Position numbers and translations under genes: made by a program
The notes under the pieces: model-generated
What the model saw: only the letters and a program-made list of their open reading frames with translations
Databases searched by the model: none
Told to the model about the DNA's origin: nothing
Origin: an uncultured Bacteroides sp.
Lineage (GTDB): Bacteria; Bacteroidota; Bacteroidia; Bacteroidales; Bacteroidaceae
Assembly: GCA_900546355.1 (NCBI GenBank)
Contig: URCM01000025.1
Location: 1 to 30,458 of the forward strand
Direction of reading: 5' to 3'
Length of the DNA: 30,458 bases
In this document: positions 7,751 to 15,017 of the stretch, piece by piece
How the letters are laid out: each line of letters starts with the position of its first letter
Position numbering within the stretch: position 1 is the stretch's first letter

Positions 7751-10700
7751 TTAATTGACATTGTTCGCTTTTTTCACATGGAATAAAGCCGTATAGAATA
7801 GCGGTAAAAGTATCAGCGTGATGATGGTGCCTATGGTAAGCCCGCCCATGATGGTGACCGCCATCGAGCCGTACATCGGGTCGCCCACCAAGGGAATCAT
7901 GCCCACAATGGTGGTGAGCGATGCCATCAGCACCGGACGTACACGCGAGACGGTGGCTTCTACTACGGCGTAATATGGGTCGCGCTTCTCTTCGGTTTGC
8001 AAGCGGTTGATTTCGTCCACCAATACGATGGCATTCTTCACCATCATGCCTATCAGTCCCATCATGCCGATAATCGCCATGAACGTAAACGGCTGGCGGA
8101 AGAGGAGCAGGGCAGGTGTGATGCCGCAGAACACGAAGGGGAAGCAGATAAGGATAAGTATCACCTTTTTCCAGCTATTGAAAAGCAAGAGCAAGATAAT
8201 AAGTATCAGGAAGATGGTAAGCGGGACGAATTTCATCAGGTTGGCAATGGCATCGCCGCGAAGCTCGTCTTCACCCGTCCAGCGCATCTGGTAGCCTTCG
8301 GGGAGGGGAATGGCTTCTATCTTCTCCTGAATAGATGCTTTCACCTTGGCGGGTGTGCCTTCGTAGAGGTCGGTATTCGGGTCACACTCGGCTTCGATGG
8401 CACGGCGTCCGTTTACACGATAGATTACGTCTTCTTCCCAGTCCATCCGCACGGGCTTTGATATGCTGCTTAGGGGGACGCTCCGGAAGAGCCTGTCCTG
8501 GATGTCGGAAGCGTTTTTGCTACCCGTCAATACGCCTTGCAGGTCTTCATCGGTCAAGCGCAGGTTCATCATGCTCCACACAGGGATATCGTTCAGGTCG
8601 GTTATCCGGCTCCCGTCGGTGTTTCTCACCATGAGATTGATAAGCACAGTTTGGTCTTGGTCGGTCAGTACGCCTACGGGCATACCGTCTGTAGCCGCCA
8701 ATAAAGCATTGCCCACATCGCTCCGTTCGATGCCCGAGCGGAGTGCGTTGACGCGTACATAATCGGCCACGAGCGATTTGCCCGCGGGCTTCCAGTTGTT
8801 TTGTACCGAATAGGGGTCTGCATACGGGCATTGGCGCATGATGTCTTCCGCCTGGCGGATCAGCTGGCGGAGCACCGCGGGGTCGGGTCCCGAGAACTCC
8901 ACTTCTACCGTATGTGAAGTATCAATAGAAAAATTGTATTTCCGCATCCGGATGTAAGCGTCGGGATAACGGGCGCGAAGTTCGTCACGTATCTTGGGCA
9001 GGATTTCCACAACCGTGGCATAATCGGCACAATCCACCATCAGCTCCCCGTAGCAATCGCCTCCCGATGTCATCGGACGTACCAGGCAATAATGTGCGGG
9101 CGCACTTCCCATGCTTGCCGCTACCCGTTCCACTTCGGGGGTCTCACGAAGCCAGTCGCTTATTTCCAGCAAATCGTGACGCACCTGGTCGGGACTGGAT
9201 TGCGAGGGCAGGTAATATTCGATGACGAACTGGCGGTAATCAAAATCGGGAAAGAAAAGGTTCTTTACCTTGGTCATGCCGAAAATGCATACCGCCAATA
9301 CGATACCCGCAATGCCGAGTGTAAGTTTGCGATGGTTTATCAATGTACCGATAGTCCGGCGGATAAACCGATGTACGGGCGAGTTGAGCACTTCAGCCGG
9401 TTTCCCTTGTTGTTTCTCGCGCAAGGGAAGCCACGACTTGGCGCAAATGGGCACCTGGATAAGTGCCAGCACCCAGCTGGCGAGCAGGCTTACGCAAAGC
9501 ACCAGAAACAGGTCGCGGGCATATTCTCCGGCCGAGTCGGGCGAGAGATAGACCGATAGGAAAGTGGATGCCGCTATCACCGTTGCGCCCAACAAGGGCA
9601 GGGCGGTATTCCGTCCGATGCGGTACAGATAGGTTTTCGGTCCGAGCCCCCGTTGCTTGTCTATCAGGATACCGTCCATAATCACAATAGCATTGTCTAC
9701 CAGCATGCCCATCGCCACGATGAAAGCGCCCAGCGAGATGCGTTGCAGGGTGGTGCCGCACACTAACAGGATAGGGAAGGACACGGCAATGGTCAGTATC
9801 AGTCCGAAACCGATAATCACTCCGCTTCGGAAGCCCATGGTGAAGATAAGCACTAAAATCACGATAGCGACCGATTCCACCAGATTTACCATAAACGAAT
9901 TAATCGCTTCGTTCACCTTGTCGGGCTGGAAGAATATTTTTTCGGTTTCCATCCCGGCGGGCATGGTTTTCATTACTTCCGCCAATTTGGCATCGACCGC
10001 CGCTCCTACATCGGGCACGATGGCGTTGCTTTCCATGGCCAGGCAAATGGCGAGAGCCGGTTTCCCGTTGACAAAGAATCCGTTGCGCTGGGGTTCGGAA
10101 TAAGTCCGTTCTATTTGTGCCACATCGCCCAGGCGCACTTGCTTGCCGTCGAACGTGCCTATCAGGAGTTGGCGGATATCCTCTTCGTTGCGGATGGATT
10201 CGCCCACGCGTATCTGAAGGCGGTCGCTTTCCGTCTGATAGTCACCTGCCTGTATGGTTTTCCCTGCTCCTTGCAGGGCGGTCATGATTTGCACGGGAAG
10301 GATTCCGTTGCGTGCTATCTTGTCTTTCGGGAGGATGATGTTGATGACCTCGTCGCGGTTTCCCACGATGTTGACCCGCTTCACACCTTTCACATTCATC
10401 AGTTCACGGCGCATCATGCGGGCGTATTGGTAAAGTTCCGGATAGGTGTATCCCTCACCTGTGAAAGCGTAGAAGATGCCATACACGTCCATCATGTCAT
10501 CCACTACCACGGGGTCATAACATCCCTGCGGAAGTTTCTGGCGGAGGTCGTTTACTTTTCTCCGGAGCAGGTCGAAATGTTGTTCCAGGTCTTTCAATAA
10601 TACTGTCATGTGGAACTCTACGGTGAGCATCGCCATGCCTCCCTGGCACTCGCTTTTCACTTTCTTCACATCGGGCAGGTTGCGCAGTTCGTCCTCCATT

Positions 10701-10897
10701 ACTTGTGCCACTTCCAGTTCTACCTGGTGTGCGCTTGCTCCCGGATAGGGCACGATGACCATTGCCTGTTTTACCGCTACCGCCGGGTCTTCCAGCTTCG
10801 GCATTTGGACAAACGCCAGTATGCCCGCCACCAGCATGAATACCGCCAACGACCAGAACAAGGTAGGGCGTTTCATAAAGAATTCCGTCAGTTTCAT
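7751..10897 (-). CDS. RND efflux pump, inner membrane permease (AcrB-like)
   Basis: A 1048-residue proton-driven efflux permease. The first membrane helix starts MKRPTLFWSLAVFMLVAG, followed by the porter region with PYPGASAHQVELEVA. A six-helix block lies around residues 340-480 and carries GMLVDNAIVIMDG; its first Asp matches the AcrB proton-relay Asp407, while the second relay position is Asn rather than Asp. A second porter half precedes the C-terminal helices, where GMMVKNAIVLVDEINR supplies the relay Lys (AcrB Lys940). Full length for the family, so not truncated. Its start codon overlaps the stop of the membrane-fusion gene (TGATG), showing translational coupling. Family members export drugs, bile salts, dyes or metals; the missing second Asp points away from the classical HAE-1 pumps, but I cannot name the substrate. 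Confidence 0.95.
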   Translation of the reverse strand: MKLTEFFMKRPTLFWSLAVFMLVAGILAFVQMPKLEDPAVAVKQAMVIVPYPGASAHQVELEVAQVMEDELRNLPDVKKVKSECQGGMAMLTVEFHMTVLLKDLEQHFDLLRRKVNDLRQKLPQGCYDPVVVDDMMDVYGIFYAFTGEGYTYPELYQYARMMRRELMNVKGVKRVNIVGNRDEVINIILPKDKIARNGILPVQIMTALQGAGKTIQAGDYQTESDRLQIRVGESIRNEEDIRQLLIGTFDGKQVRLGDVAQIERTYSEPQRNGFFVNGKPALAICLAMESNAIVPDVGAAVDAKLAEVMKTMPAGMETEKIFFQPDKVNEAINSFMVNLVESVAIVILVLIFTMGFRSGVIIGFGLILTIAVSFPILLVCGTTLQRISLGAFIVAMGMLVDNAIVIMDGILIDKQRGLGPKTYLYRIGRNTALPLLGATVIAASTFLSVYLSPDSAGEYARDLFLVLCVSLLASWVLALIQVPICAKSWLPLREKQQGKPAEVLNSPVHRFIRRTIGTLINHRKLTLGIAGIVLAVCIFGMTKVKNLFFPDFDYRQFVIEYYLPSQSSPDQVRHDLLEISDWLRETPEVERVAASMGSAPAHYCLVRPMTSGGDCYGELMVDCADYATVVEILPKIRDELRARYPDAYIRMRKYNFSIDTSHTVEVEFSGPDPAVLRQLIRQAEDIMRQCPYADPYSVQNNWKPAGKSLVADYVRVNALRSGIERSDVGNALLAATDGMPVGVLTDQDQTVLINLMVRNTDGSRITDLNDIPVWSMMNLRLTDEDLQGVLTGSKNASDIQDRLFRSVPLSSISKPVRMDWEEDVIYRVNGRRAIEAECDPNTDLYEGTPAKVKASIQEKIEAIPLPEGYQMRWTGEDELRGDAIANLMKFVPLTIFLILIILLLLFNSWKKVILILICFPFVFCGITPALLLFRQPFTFMAIIGMMGLIGMMVKNAIVLVDEINRLQTEEKRDPYYAVVEATVSRVRPVLMASLTTIVGMIPLVGDPMYGSMAVTIMGGLTIGTIITLILLPLFYTALFHVKKANNVN

Positions 10898-11958
10898 CAG
10901 AGCAGTCCTCCTATGTTTGTTTTAGCTGGTTGAGGCACGATGTTTACTTTTTCGTTTTCTTGCAGGGCATTCACTCCGGCTCTTACCACTTGCTCATCAC
11001 CTTTCAGTCCCGAAGCAATGACCGCTTGCCCGTTTTCATCCAAGCCTTGCAGGCCTACTTGCACTTTGCGTGCAAGCGAGTCTTTGCCGATAGCCCATAC
11101 ATAGGTGTGGTCGTTCTCTTTGAAGACGGCATGTACCGGGAGGGTGAACGTTCCGTCTTGTTCTTCCGATGCCATGCGAAGCTCGACACCTGCGTTCATG
11201 CCGGCGGTGAGTCCTTGGGGCACGCTGCCTTCGAATGTCAGGCGCATCCGGTACAATTGTGTGCCGTCGGCTTTCGGTGTCAGGCTTTTCAGCTTCATCG
11301 GTATCGGTGTCTCGCCGATGCCGGTACATGCGATGCCGGTGATGCGGCTTTTCCTTTGGTAGACTTCTACGGGAATATCCAGTTCCACCTCCAGGCGGTT
11401 TATATCTAATAAGGTGACGAGCGGAGTGCCCGCATCCACCATTTCTGCCGGTTCGAAGTTCACGCTTTGGATGCATCCCGAATGGGGTGCGTAAAGCCGT
11501 GTGTAGTCCAGCTTGTTTTGGTTCAGCTGGAGTTGCGCTTTCAATTGGCGCAGTCCTGCCGCCGCTTTTTCATAATCGTTTTCCGAGATGCTTTTCGCTT
11601 CGAACAAAAGCTTCATGCGTCCCACTTCGTCTTCCAGTTGTCCGGTTTGCGCCTGCAGGGCTTCCACCCCCAGCCGGTAGTCGGCATCGTCCAATTCGGC
11701 TATCAGTTGCCCCTTGCTTACCTGGTCGCCTTCTTCCACGTAAATCCGTTCTATCTGACCGGCGGTTTTGAATCCCAGACTGATTTCACGCGCTTCTTTC
11801 ACTGTACCTGAAAACGATTTTATACACTCGCCGCCCGAAGGAACCGGACGGACACACATCACGTGATGCACCGTGTCTTTTTCGTTGTCTCCCTGCGTGC
11901 ATCCGGCAAAGGAAAAGCATGCCGCACCTAACACGGCTATTACATACGTATTTTTCAT
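10897..11958 (-). CDS. RND efflux periplasmic adaptor (membrane-fusion lipoprotein)
   Basis: A 353-residue HlyD/AcrA-type adaptor bridging the RND pump to the outer channel. The N terminus is a lipoprotein signal with lipobox SFAGC (Cys20), so the mature protein is lipid-anchored. The order of domains is usual: lipoyl half around GFKTAGQIERIYVEEGDQVSKGQLIAELD, a coiled-coil hairpin (LEDEVGRMKLLFEAKSISENDYEKA), second lipoyl half (RLYAPHSGCIQSVNFEPAEMVDAGTP), then the beta barrel and membrane-proximal part. First gene of the three-gene operon, coupled to the RND gene by a one-base overlap and divergent from the AraC-type regulator 175 bases away. Substrate not predictable. Confidence 0.95.
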   Translation of the reverse strand: MKNTYVIAVLGAACFSFAGCTQGDNEKDTVHHVMCVRPVPSGGECIKSFSGTVKEAREISLGFKTAGQIERIYVEEGDQVSKGQLIAELDDADYRLGVEALQAQTGQLEDEVGRMKLLFEAKSISENDYEKAAAGLRQLKAQLQLNQNKLDYTRLYAPHSGCIQSVNFEPAEMVDAGTPLVTLLDINRLEVELDIPVEVYQRKSRITGIACTGIGETPIPMKLKSLTPKADGTQLYRMRLTFEGSVPQGLTAGMNAGVELRMASEEQDGTFTLPVHAVFKENDHTYVWAIGKDSLARKVQVGLQGLDENGQAVIASGLKGDEQVVRAGVNALQENEKVNIVPQPAKTNIGGLL

Positions 11959-11984
11959 ATTGTTTATGATGTTGTTTTAATAAT

Positions 11985-12003
11985 GCAAAAATGCGTTTTT
12001 TGC
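11985..12003. promoter_or_regulatory. A/T-rich inverted repeat in the efflux operon leader
   Basis: GCAAAAA (11985-11991) faces TTTTTGC (11997-12003) across five bases. The minus-strand sequence CATTTTTG at 11986-11993 is one mismatch from the -7 consensus and lies 28 bases upstream of the adaptor start. The site could be promoter plus operator, but no -33 TTG is visible. Confidence 0.3.
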
Positions 12004-12101
12004 CGGAGAATAACACGAGCTAAGATGCGGGTAAACTGTTCGAAAGGATGGATTTTCGGAAGAAAAGGCGTTTTATTGTCCGTTTATTAATCTAAAGGAC
12101 G

Positions 12102-12109
12102 TATCTTTG
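12102..12109 (+). promoter_or_regulatory. -7 box for the AraC-type regulator gene
   Basis: TATCTTTG is an exact consensus match 25 bases upstream of the ATG at 12134. A TTG at 12076-12078 is 23 bases upstream, slightly long for a -33 element. Confidence 0.6.
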
Positions 12110-12133
12110 CCCTGACATAAAATCGTTAGACTT

Positions 12134-13051
12134 ATGAAGCAAAACCGACAACAACCCTTCAACAAGTTGGAGATGATGATGCTCATGGATTCCGACCGGA
12201 GCCTGGTATTCAAGAACGAATTGATGATAGACGATAATTTCGACAAGCCTATATCCCAAGAAGACCGCGACAAATACATGACGTCCGTTTATCCGTTCAA
12301 GCTGATGTTTATGATGATAATCCTGTGCACCAAGGGCTATATGCGTTTCCGGTGCAACCTGCAAGAGCATCTGGTGAAAGCGGGAAATGTCATTATCCTC
12401 TTCCCGAACTCGATTGGGGAATGCCTGGAAAGTTCTCCTGATTTTCAAGTCGCCTTTATCGCTTGTTTGGACGATAGCTATGCAAGTGAAACTAATTCTT
12501 CTTTTTCCACTAAATTCCGGAATCAGCTTGCCCGGCAGATGGTAATCAGCCTGACCGAAGAACAGATGGATGAAATGCTTTTCTTTTATCGGCTGATGCG
12601 CAAAAAGATACAGGCTCCTCATACCGAATTTACGCGCGAAGCGTTAAAGGGATGCATGCAGGTGATATTGGCGGATTGTTACCAGGAGCTTTCAGATATG
12701 CTTCAGATAAGCGGGAAGAAAGGACAGGAAAGCCGCTCGCAACGTTTGTTTCAGGAGTTCCTGAAATTGGTACAACGCCATTATACCCAAGAACGGAGCA
12801 TCACGTTTTATGCCGATGCCCTGTATCTTACGCCTAAATACCTGGCTCAGGTGATCTATTCGGAAAGCGGCAGACACGCGGGTGAATGGATAAAAGATTG
12901 CGTCATCCTCGAAGCCAAGGTCTTGCTTAAGAGCGGGAAATATACCGTGCAGCAGGTGGGTGACCTGCTGAATTTCGCCAACGCTTCTTTCTTCGGGAAG
13001 TATTTCAAAGCGGCGGTGGGATGTTCGCCCAAGCAATATCAGAAAAGTTAG
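12134..13051 (+). CDS. AraC-family transcriptional regulator
   Basis: A 305-residue regulator. The C-terminal 90 residues form the double helix-turn-helix: FYADALYLTPKYLAQVIYSE is the first half, and YTVQQVGDLLNFANASFFGKYFKAAVGCSPKQYQ is the second, ending with the canonical SPxxYR-like segment (here SPKQYQ). The N-terminal ~200 residues look like a cupin-type ligand-sensing domain (FRCNLQEHLVKAGNVIILFPNS), which is common in Bacteroidota members of this family, with a met-rich start. It is divergent from the RND efflux operon and has its own promoter, so the simplest reading is that it senses a small molecule and controls that operon. The regulation is inferred from position only. Confidence 0.9.
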   Translation: MKQNRQQPFNKLEMMMLMDSDRSLVFKNELMIDDNFDKPISQEDRDKYMTSVYPFKLMFMMIILCTKGYMRFRCNLQEHLVKAGNVIILFPNSIGECLESSPDFQVAFIACLDDSYASETNSSFSTKFRNQLARQMVISLTEEQMDEMLFFYRLMRKKIQAPHTEFTREALKGCMQVILADCYQELSDMLQISGKKGQESRSQRLFQEFLKLVQRHYTQERSITFYADALYLTPKYLAQVIYSESGRHAGEWIKDCVILEAKVLLKSGKYTVQQVGDLLNFANASFFGKYFKAAVGCSPKQYQKS

Positions 13052-13132
13052 CGTGTGCGAAAATGGATACTTCAAGAAGAGAAAAATTATTTGTAGAAAT
13101 TTAAAACAGTTCTTTTCTATGTGTTTGGCCTG

Positions 13133-13163
13133 TTGCTTATGTGGAAGATTTTCCGTTACTTTG
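13133..13163 (+). promoter_or_regulatory. Promoter of the DUF362/ferredoxin gene
   Basis: TTG at 13133-13135 and TTACTTTG at 13156-13163 (one mismatch to TAnnTTTG) are separated by 20 bases, the normal -33/-7 spacing. The leader would be about 75 nt and includes a nested hairpin: GAATGT (13177-13182) with ACATTC (13205-13210), and inside it CGCA/TGCG around AAA. A purine-rich ribosome site (AAAGGAGAG) precedes the ATG at 13244. Confidence 0.55.
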
Positions 13164-13243
13164 TATCATATTATTCGAATGTTCCTTACATGCGCAAAAT
13201 GCGGACATTCCTATTTAATTAATGTGTAAAGGAGAGAACAACA

Positions 13244-14389
13244 ATGGAAAGAGAAGTAAAGGCAAAGAGCCGGGTGTTTTACACCGATTTTCGTTGTAAA
13301 CCCGATGAGGGACCCACTGATAAACTGAAACGTTTGATAAAGGCAGCGGGGATGGGCGAGATGGATATGGATGGAAAATTTGTCGCTATCAAAATGCACT
13401 TTGGTGAACTGGGAAACATGAGTTTCTTGCGTCCCAATTATGCGCGTGCAGTGGTCGATATGGTAAAGTCATGCGGTGGTAAGCCGTTTTTGACAGATTG
13501 TAACACACTTTATCCGGGAAGCCGTAAGAATGCTATCGAGCACCTATATTGCGCATGGGAAAATGGGTTTACCCCATTGACTGTAGGCTGTCCGGTGATT
13601 ATTGGCGACGGGCTGAAAGGAACCGACGATATCGCTGTCCCTGTAACAGGTGGCGAATACGTGAAAGAGGCTCGTATTGGCCGTGCGGTAATGGATGCCG
13701 ATATTTTTATTTCGCTTACCCACTTCAAAGGGCATGAAATGACGGGATTCGGCGGTACAATCAAGAACATCGGAATGGGATGTGGTTCGCGTGCCGGAAA
13801 GAAAGACCAACATTGTAATGGGAAACCTATCATCGATCAAGATGCGTGCAGGGGGTGTAAGCGGTGTATGCGTGAATGCGCTAACAATGGTTTGGTATAC
13901 GATGAAGAACGGAAAAAGATGTCGGTCAATCCCGATACATGTGTCGGATGTGGAAGGTGTATCGGTGCATGTAATTTTGATGCCATAGGTTTTGCGCACA
14001 ATGCAGCGGTGAAAGAACTGAATTGCCGTATGGCGGAATATACAAAAGCGGTAATTGACGGTCGGCCCAACTTTCATATCTCGTTGGTCTGTGATGTGTC
14101 GCCTACTTGTGATTGTCATTCGGGAAACGATGCGCCAATCATTCCTGATGTAGGAATGTTCGCTTCGTCCGACCCGTTGGCTTTAGACCAAGCTTGTGTA
14201 GACGCCTGCCTGAAGCAAACTCCTTTGCCGAATAGTCAGTTGACGGATGAAATGGCGAATCCGCACTTCCATGACCGCCATGACCATTTCGACAATACCA
14301 ATCCGAACACTGAATACAAAACCTGTCTGGCTCATGCTGAAAAGATAGGGTTGGGAACCCGGACGTATGAATTGGTGTGTGTGAAATAA
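13244..14389 (+). CDS. DUF362 protein with inserted two-cluster ferredoxin domain
   Basis: A 381-residue soluble iron-sulfur protein. Residues 1 to about 195 are DUF362 (VAIKMHFGELGNMSFLRP, FLTDCNTLYPGSRKN, ISLTHFKGHEMTGFGG, IKNIGMGCGSRAGK). A bacterial ferredoxin segment then follows with two [4Fe-4S] motifs, CRGCKRCMREC (about 202-212) and CVGCGRCIGACNF (about 233-245), each with the CxxCxxCxxxC spacing. DUF362 resumes afterwards (CDCHSGNDAPIIPDVGMFASSDPLALDQACVDAC), so the ferredoxin is an insertion in the fold rather than a tail. The late DCH and CVDAC cysteines may add a further metal site. No signal peptide, hence cytosolic. A redox role is likely; reaction and partner are unknown. Transcribed alone from the promoter at 13133-13163. 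Confidence 0.9.
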   Translation: MEREVKAKSRVFYTDFRCKPDEGPTDKLKRLIKAAGMGEMDMDGKFVAIKMHFGELGNMSFLRPNYARAVVDMVKSCGGKPFLTDCNTLYPGSRKNAIEHLYCAWENGFTPLTVGCPVIIGDGLKGTDDIAVPVTGGEYVKEARIGRAVMDADIFISLTHFKGHEMTGFGGTIKNIGMGCGSRAGKKDQHCNGKPIIDQDACRGCKRCMRECANNGLVYDEERKKMSVNPDTCVGCGRCIGACNFDAIGFAHNAAVKELNCRMAEYTKAVIDGRPNFHISLVCDVSPTCDCHSGNDAPIIPDVGMFASSDPLALDQACVDACLKQTPLPNSQLTDEMANPHFHDRHDHFDNTNPNTEYKTCLAHAEKIGLGTRTYELVCVK

Positions 14390-14394
14390 CCAAG

Positions 14395-14493
14395 TCAGGC
14401 ATTGTAAAAATACAGGATATAATAAATTACAACGATAAATGCGATACCGACAAGTAAGAGGGTAAATAGTTTTGTAACATTTGTCTTTTTCAT
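14395..14493 (-). CDS. Possible 32-residue single-pass membrane peptide
   Basis: MKKTNVTKLFTLLLVG opens a 32-residue frame with a basic N terminus and one hydrophobic helix running to IYYILYFYNA. It begins about 20 bases after the terminator of the structured RNA at 14516-14704 and has no evident promoter of its own, so expression would need read-through. There is no clear ribosome site. Small Lys-rich leader plus one helix is the usual look of bacterial membrane microproteins, but a frame this short can arise by chance. I do not recognise a family. Confidence 0.4.
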   Translation of the reverse strand: MKKTNVTKLFTLLLVGIAFIVVIYYILYFYNA

Positions 14494-14515
14494 AATGGCG
14501 ATTCTTTTACGGGTA

Positions 14516-14704
14516 ATAAAAAGTGGGCTGCCCACTGTACATACCCGTAAGGTATCGCCAAACACCTGTATATACGCACAGTAAGGTAGCCCACAGATAT
14601 GAACTGTCCCCTGCACCTTGTATATACCTCTTTTGATTATTTGGTGATTTCAACGGGTATAAGGCACTTCCTTTTATACTTTCTAAATAATAAAGTTTCG
14701 AAAA
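14516..14704 (-). ncRNA. Structured small RNA of about 190 nt, 6S RNA candidate
   Basis: A complete transcription unit without an obvious protein. Promoter at 14711-14741, start near 14704, and a perfect terminator at 14522-14536. Inside, the minus-strand RNA folds end to end as an irregular rod: ATACCCGT (14653-14660) pairs with ACGGGTAT (14541-14548); ATCACCAAA pairs with TTTGGCGAT with one mismatch; then an asymmetric bubble of about 12 and 5 nt; then GTATATAC (14620-14627) with GTATATAC (14568-14575); AAGGT/ACCTT; and an ACAG/CTGT hairpin cap. A long rod with a central bubble and about 190 nt is what 6S RNA, the RNA polymerase-binding regulator, looks like. A 68-codon frame overlaps but is of no known family. 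Identity as 6S is inference from shape and size; existence of a structured RNA is much firmer. Confidence 0.65.
14522..14536 (-). terminator. Intrinsic terminator of the small RNA
   Basis: On the minus strand AGTGGG-CAG-CCCACT is a perfect 6-bp stem directly followed by five T. It ends the small RNA about 20 bases before the 32-residue frame. Confidence 0.8.
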
Positions 14705-14710
14705 ACGACG

Positions 14711-14741
14711 CAAAGATAAGTATAAGTTTGTAACTGTACAA
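14711..14741 (-). promoter_or_regulatory. Strong consensus promoter for the small RNA
   Basis: On the minus strand, TTG (14739-14741) and TATCTTTG (14711-14718) are 20 bases apart: exact -7 box, correct -33 spacing, and GCG just downstream of the box. This is the best-formed promoter in the window. Confidence 0.8.
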
Positions 14742-15017
14742 GGATAGAGGGGTTATATCTTCTTATTTTGCAAACTGGAGTTGTCGTTTCCTTTTTTGTG
14801 ATGAGCGAGCAAGCCAAATATCCCTCTTTTTAGGTATAAATATGCCGTACAGCCTAAAAAAACTACCGGAGAAGCGGATGAATCGTTTTTTTTTGTTACT
14901 TTTGCACAGTTTTGGGTTTCTTGTGCGAAATGCGGGAAGCCTTCTGGCAGCCTTGTCGCAAGAGTGGCGGCAGGCTTTAAGAATAGAGAAAGAAACGTAA
15001 CAATAAAATGATAAGGC
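14742..15017. other. Gap before the carboxylase operon, with leader
   Basis: About 276 bases without a convincing gene. Minus-strand frames of 87 and 113 codons here overlap the biotin carboxylase start and match no domain. An 8-bp stem TTTTTAGG (14827-14834) with CCTAAAAA (14853-14860) is visible. A -7 box TACTTTTG at 14897-14904 fits the plus-strand operon and would give a leader of about 107 nt, which contains a GC-rich imperfect stem near 14938-14977. Confidence 0.5.
14897..14904 (+). promoter_or_regulatory. -7 box for the acyl-CoA carboxylase operon
   Basis: TACTTTTG matches TAnnTTTG exactly and is followed by CAC. No TTG lies at the -33 distance. It is the only good box upstream of the operon. 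Confidence 0.5.

Noticed and set aside
7997..10600. Long plus-strand frames over the RND gene (148-161 codons)
   Set aside because: Shadows of the 1048-residue pump gene, rich in His/Cys/Arg in the pattern expected of an antisense frame.
11985..12003. Confident AraC-type operator
   Set aside because: AraC regulators usually bind direct repeats; this is a short A/T-rich inverted repeat and may just be promoter sequence.
13176..13210. Riboswitch in the DUF362 leader
   Set aside because: A nested hairpin is present, but it is only 34 bases, has no switching partner or terminator, and matches no class I know.
14507..14713. 68-codon minus-strand frame
   Set aside because: It coincides with the structured RNA; start at the transcription start, Tyr/Ser-rich and unlike known proteins. 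RNA pairing explains the sequence better.
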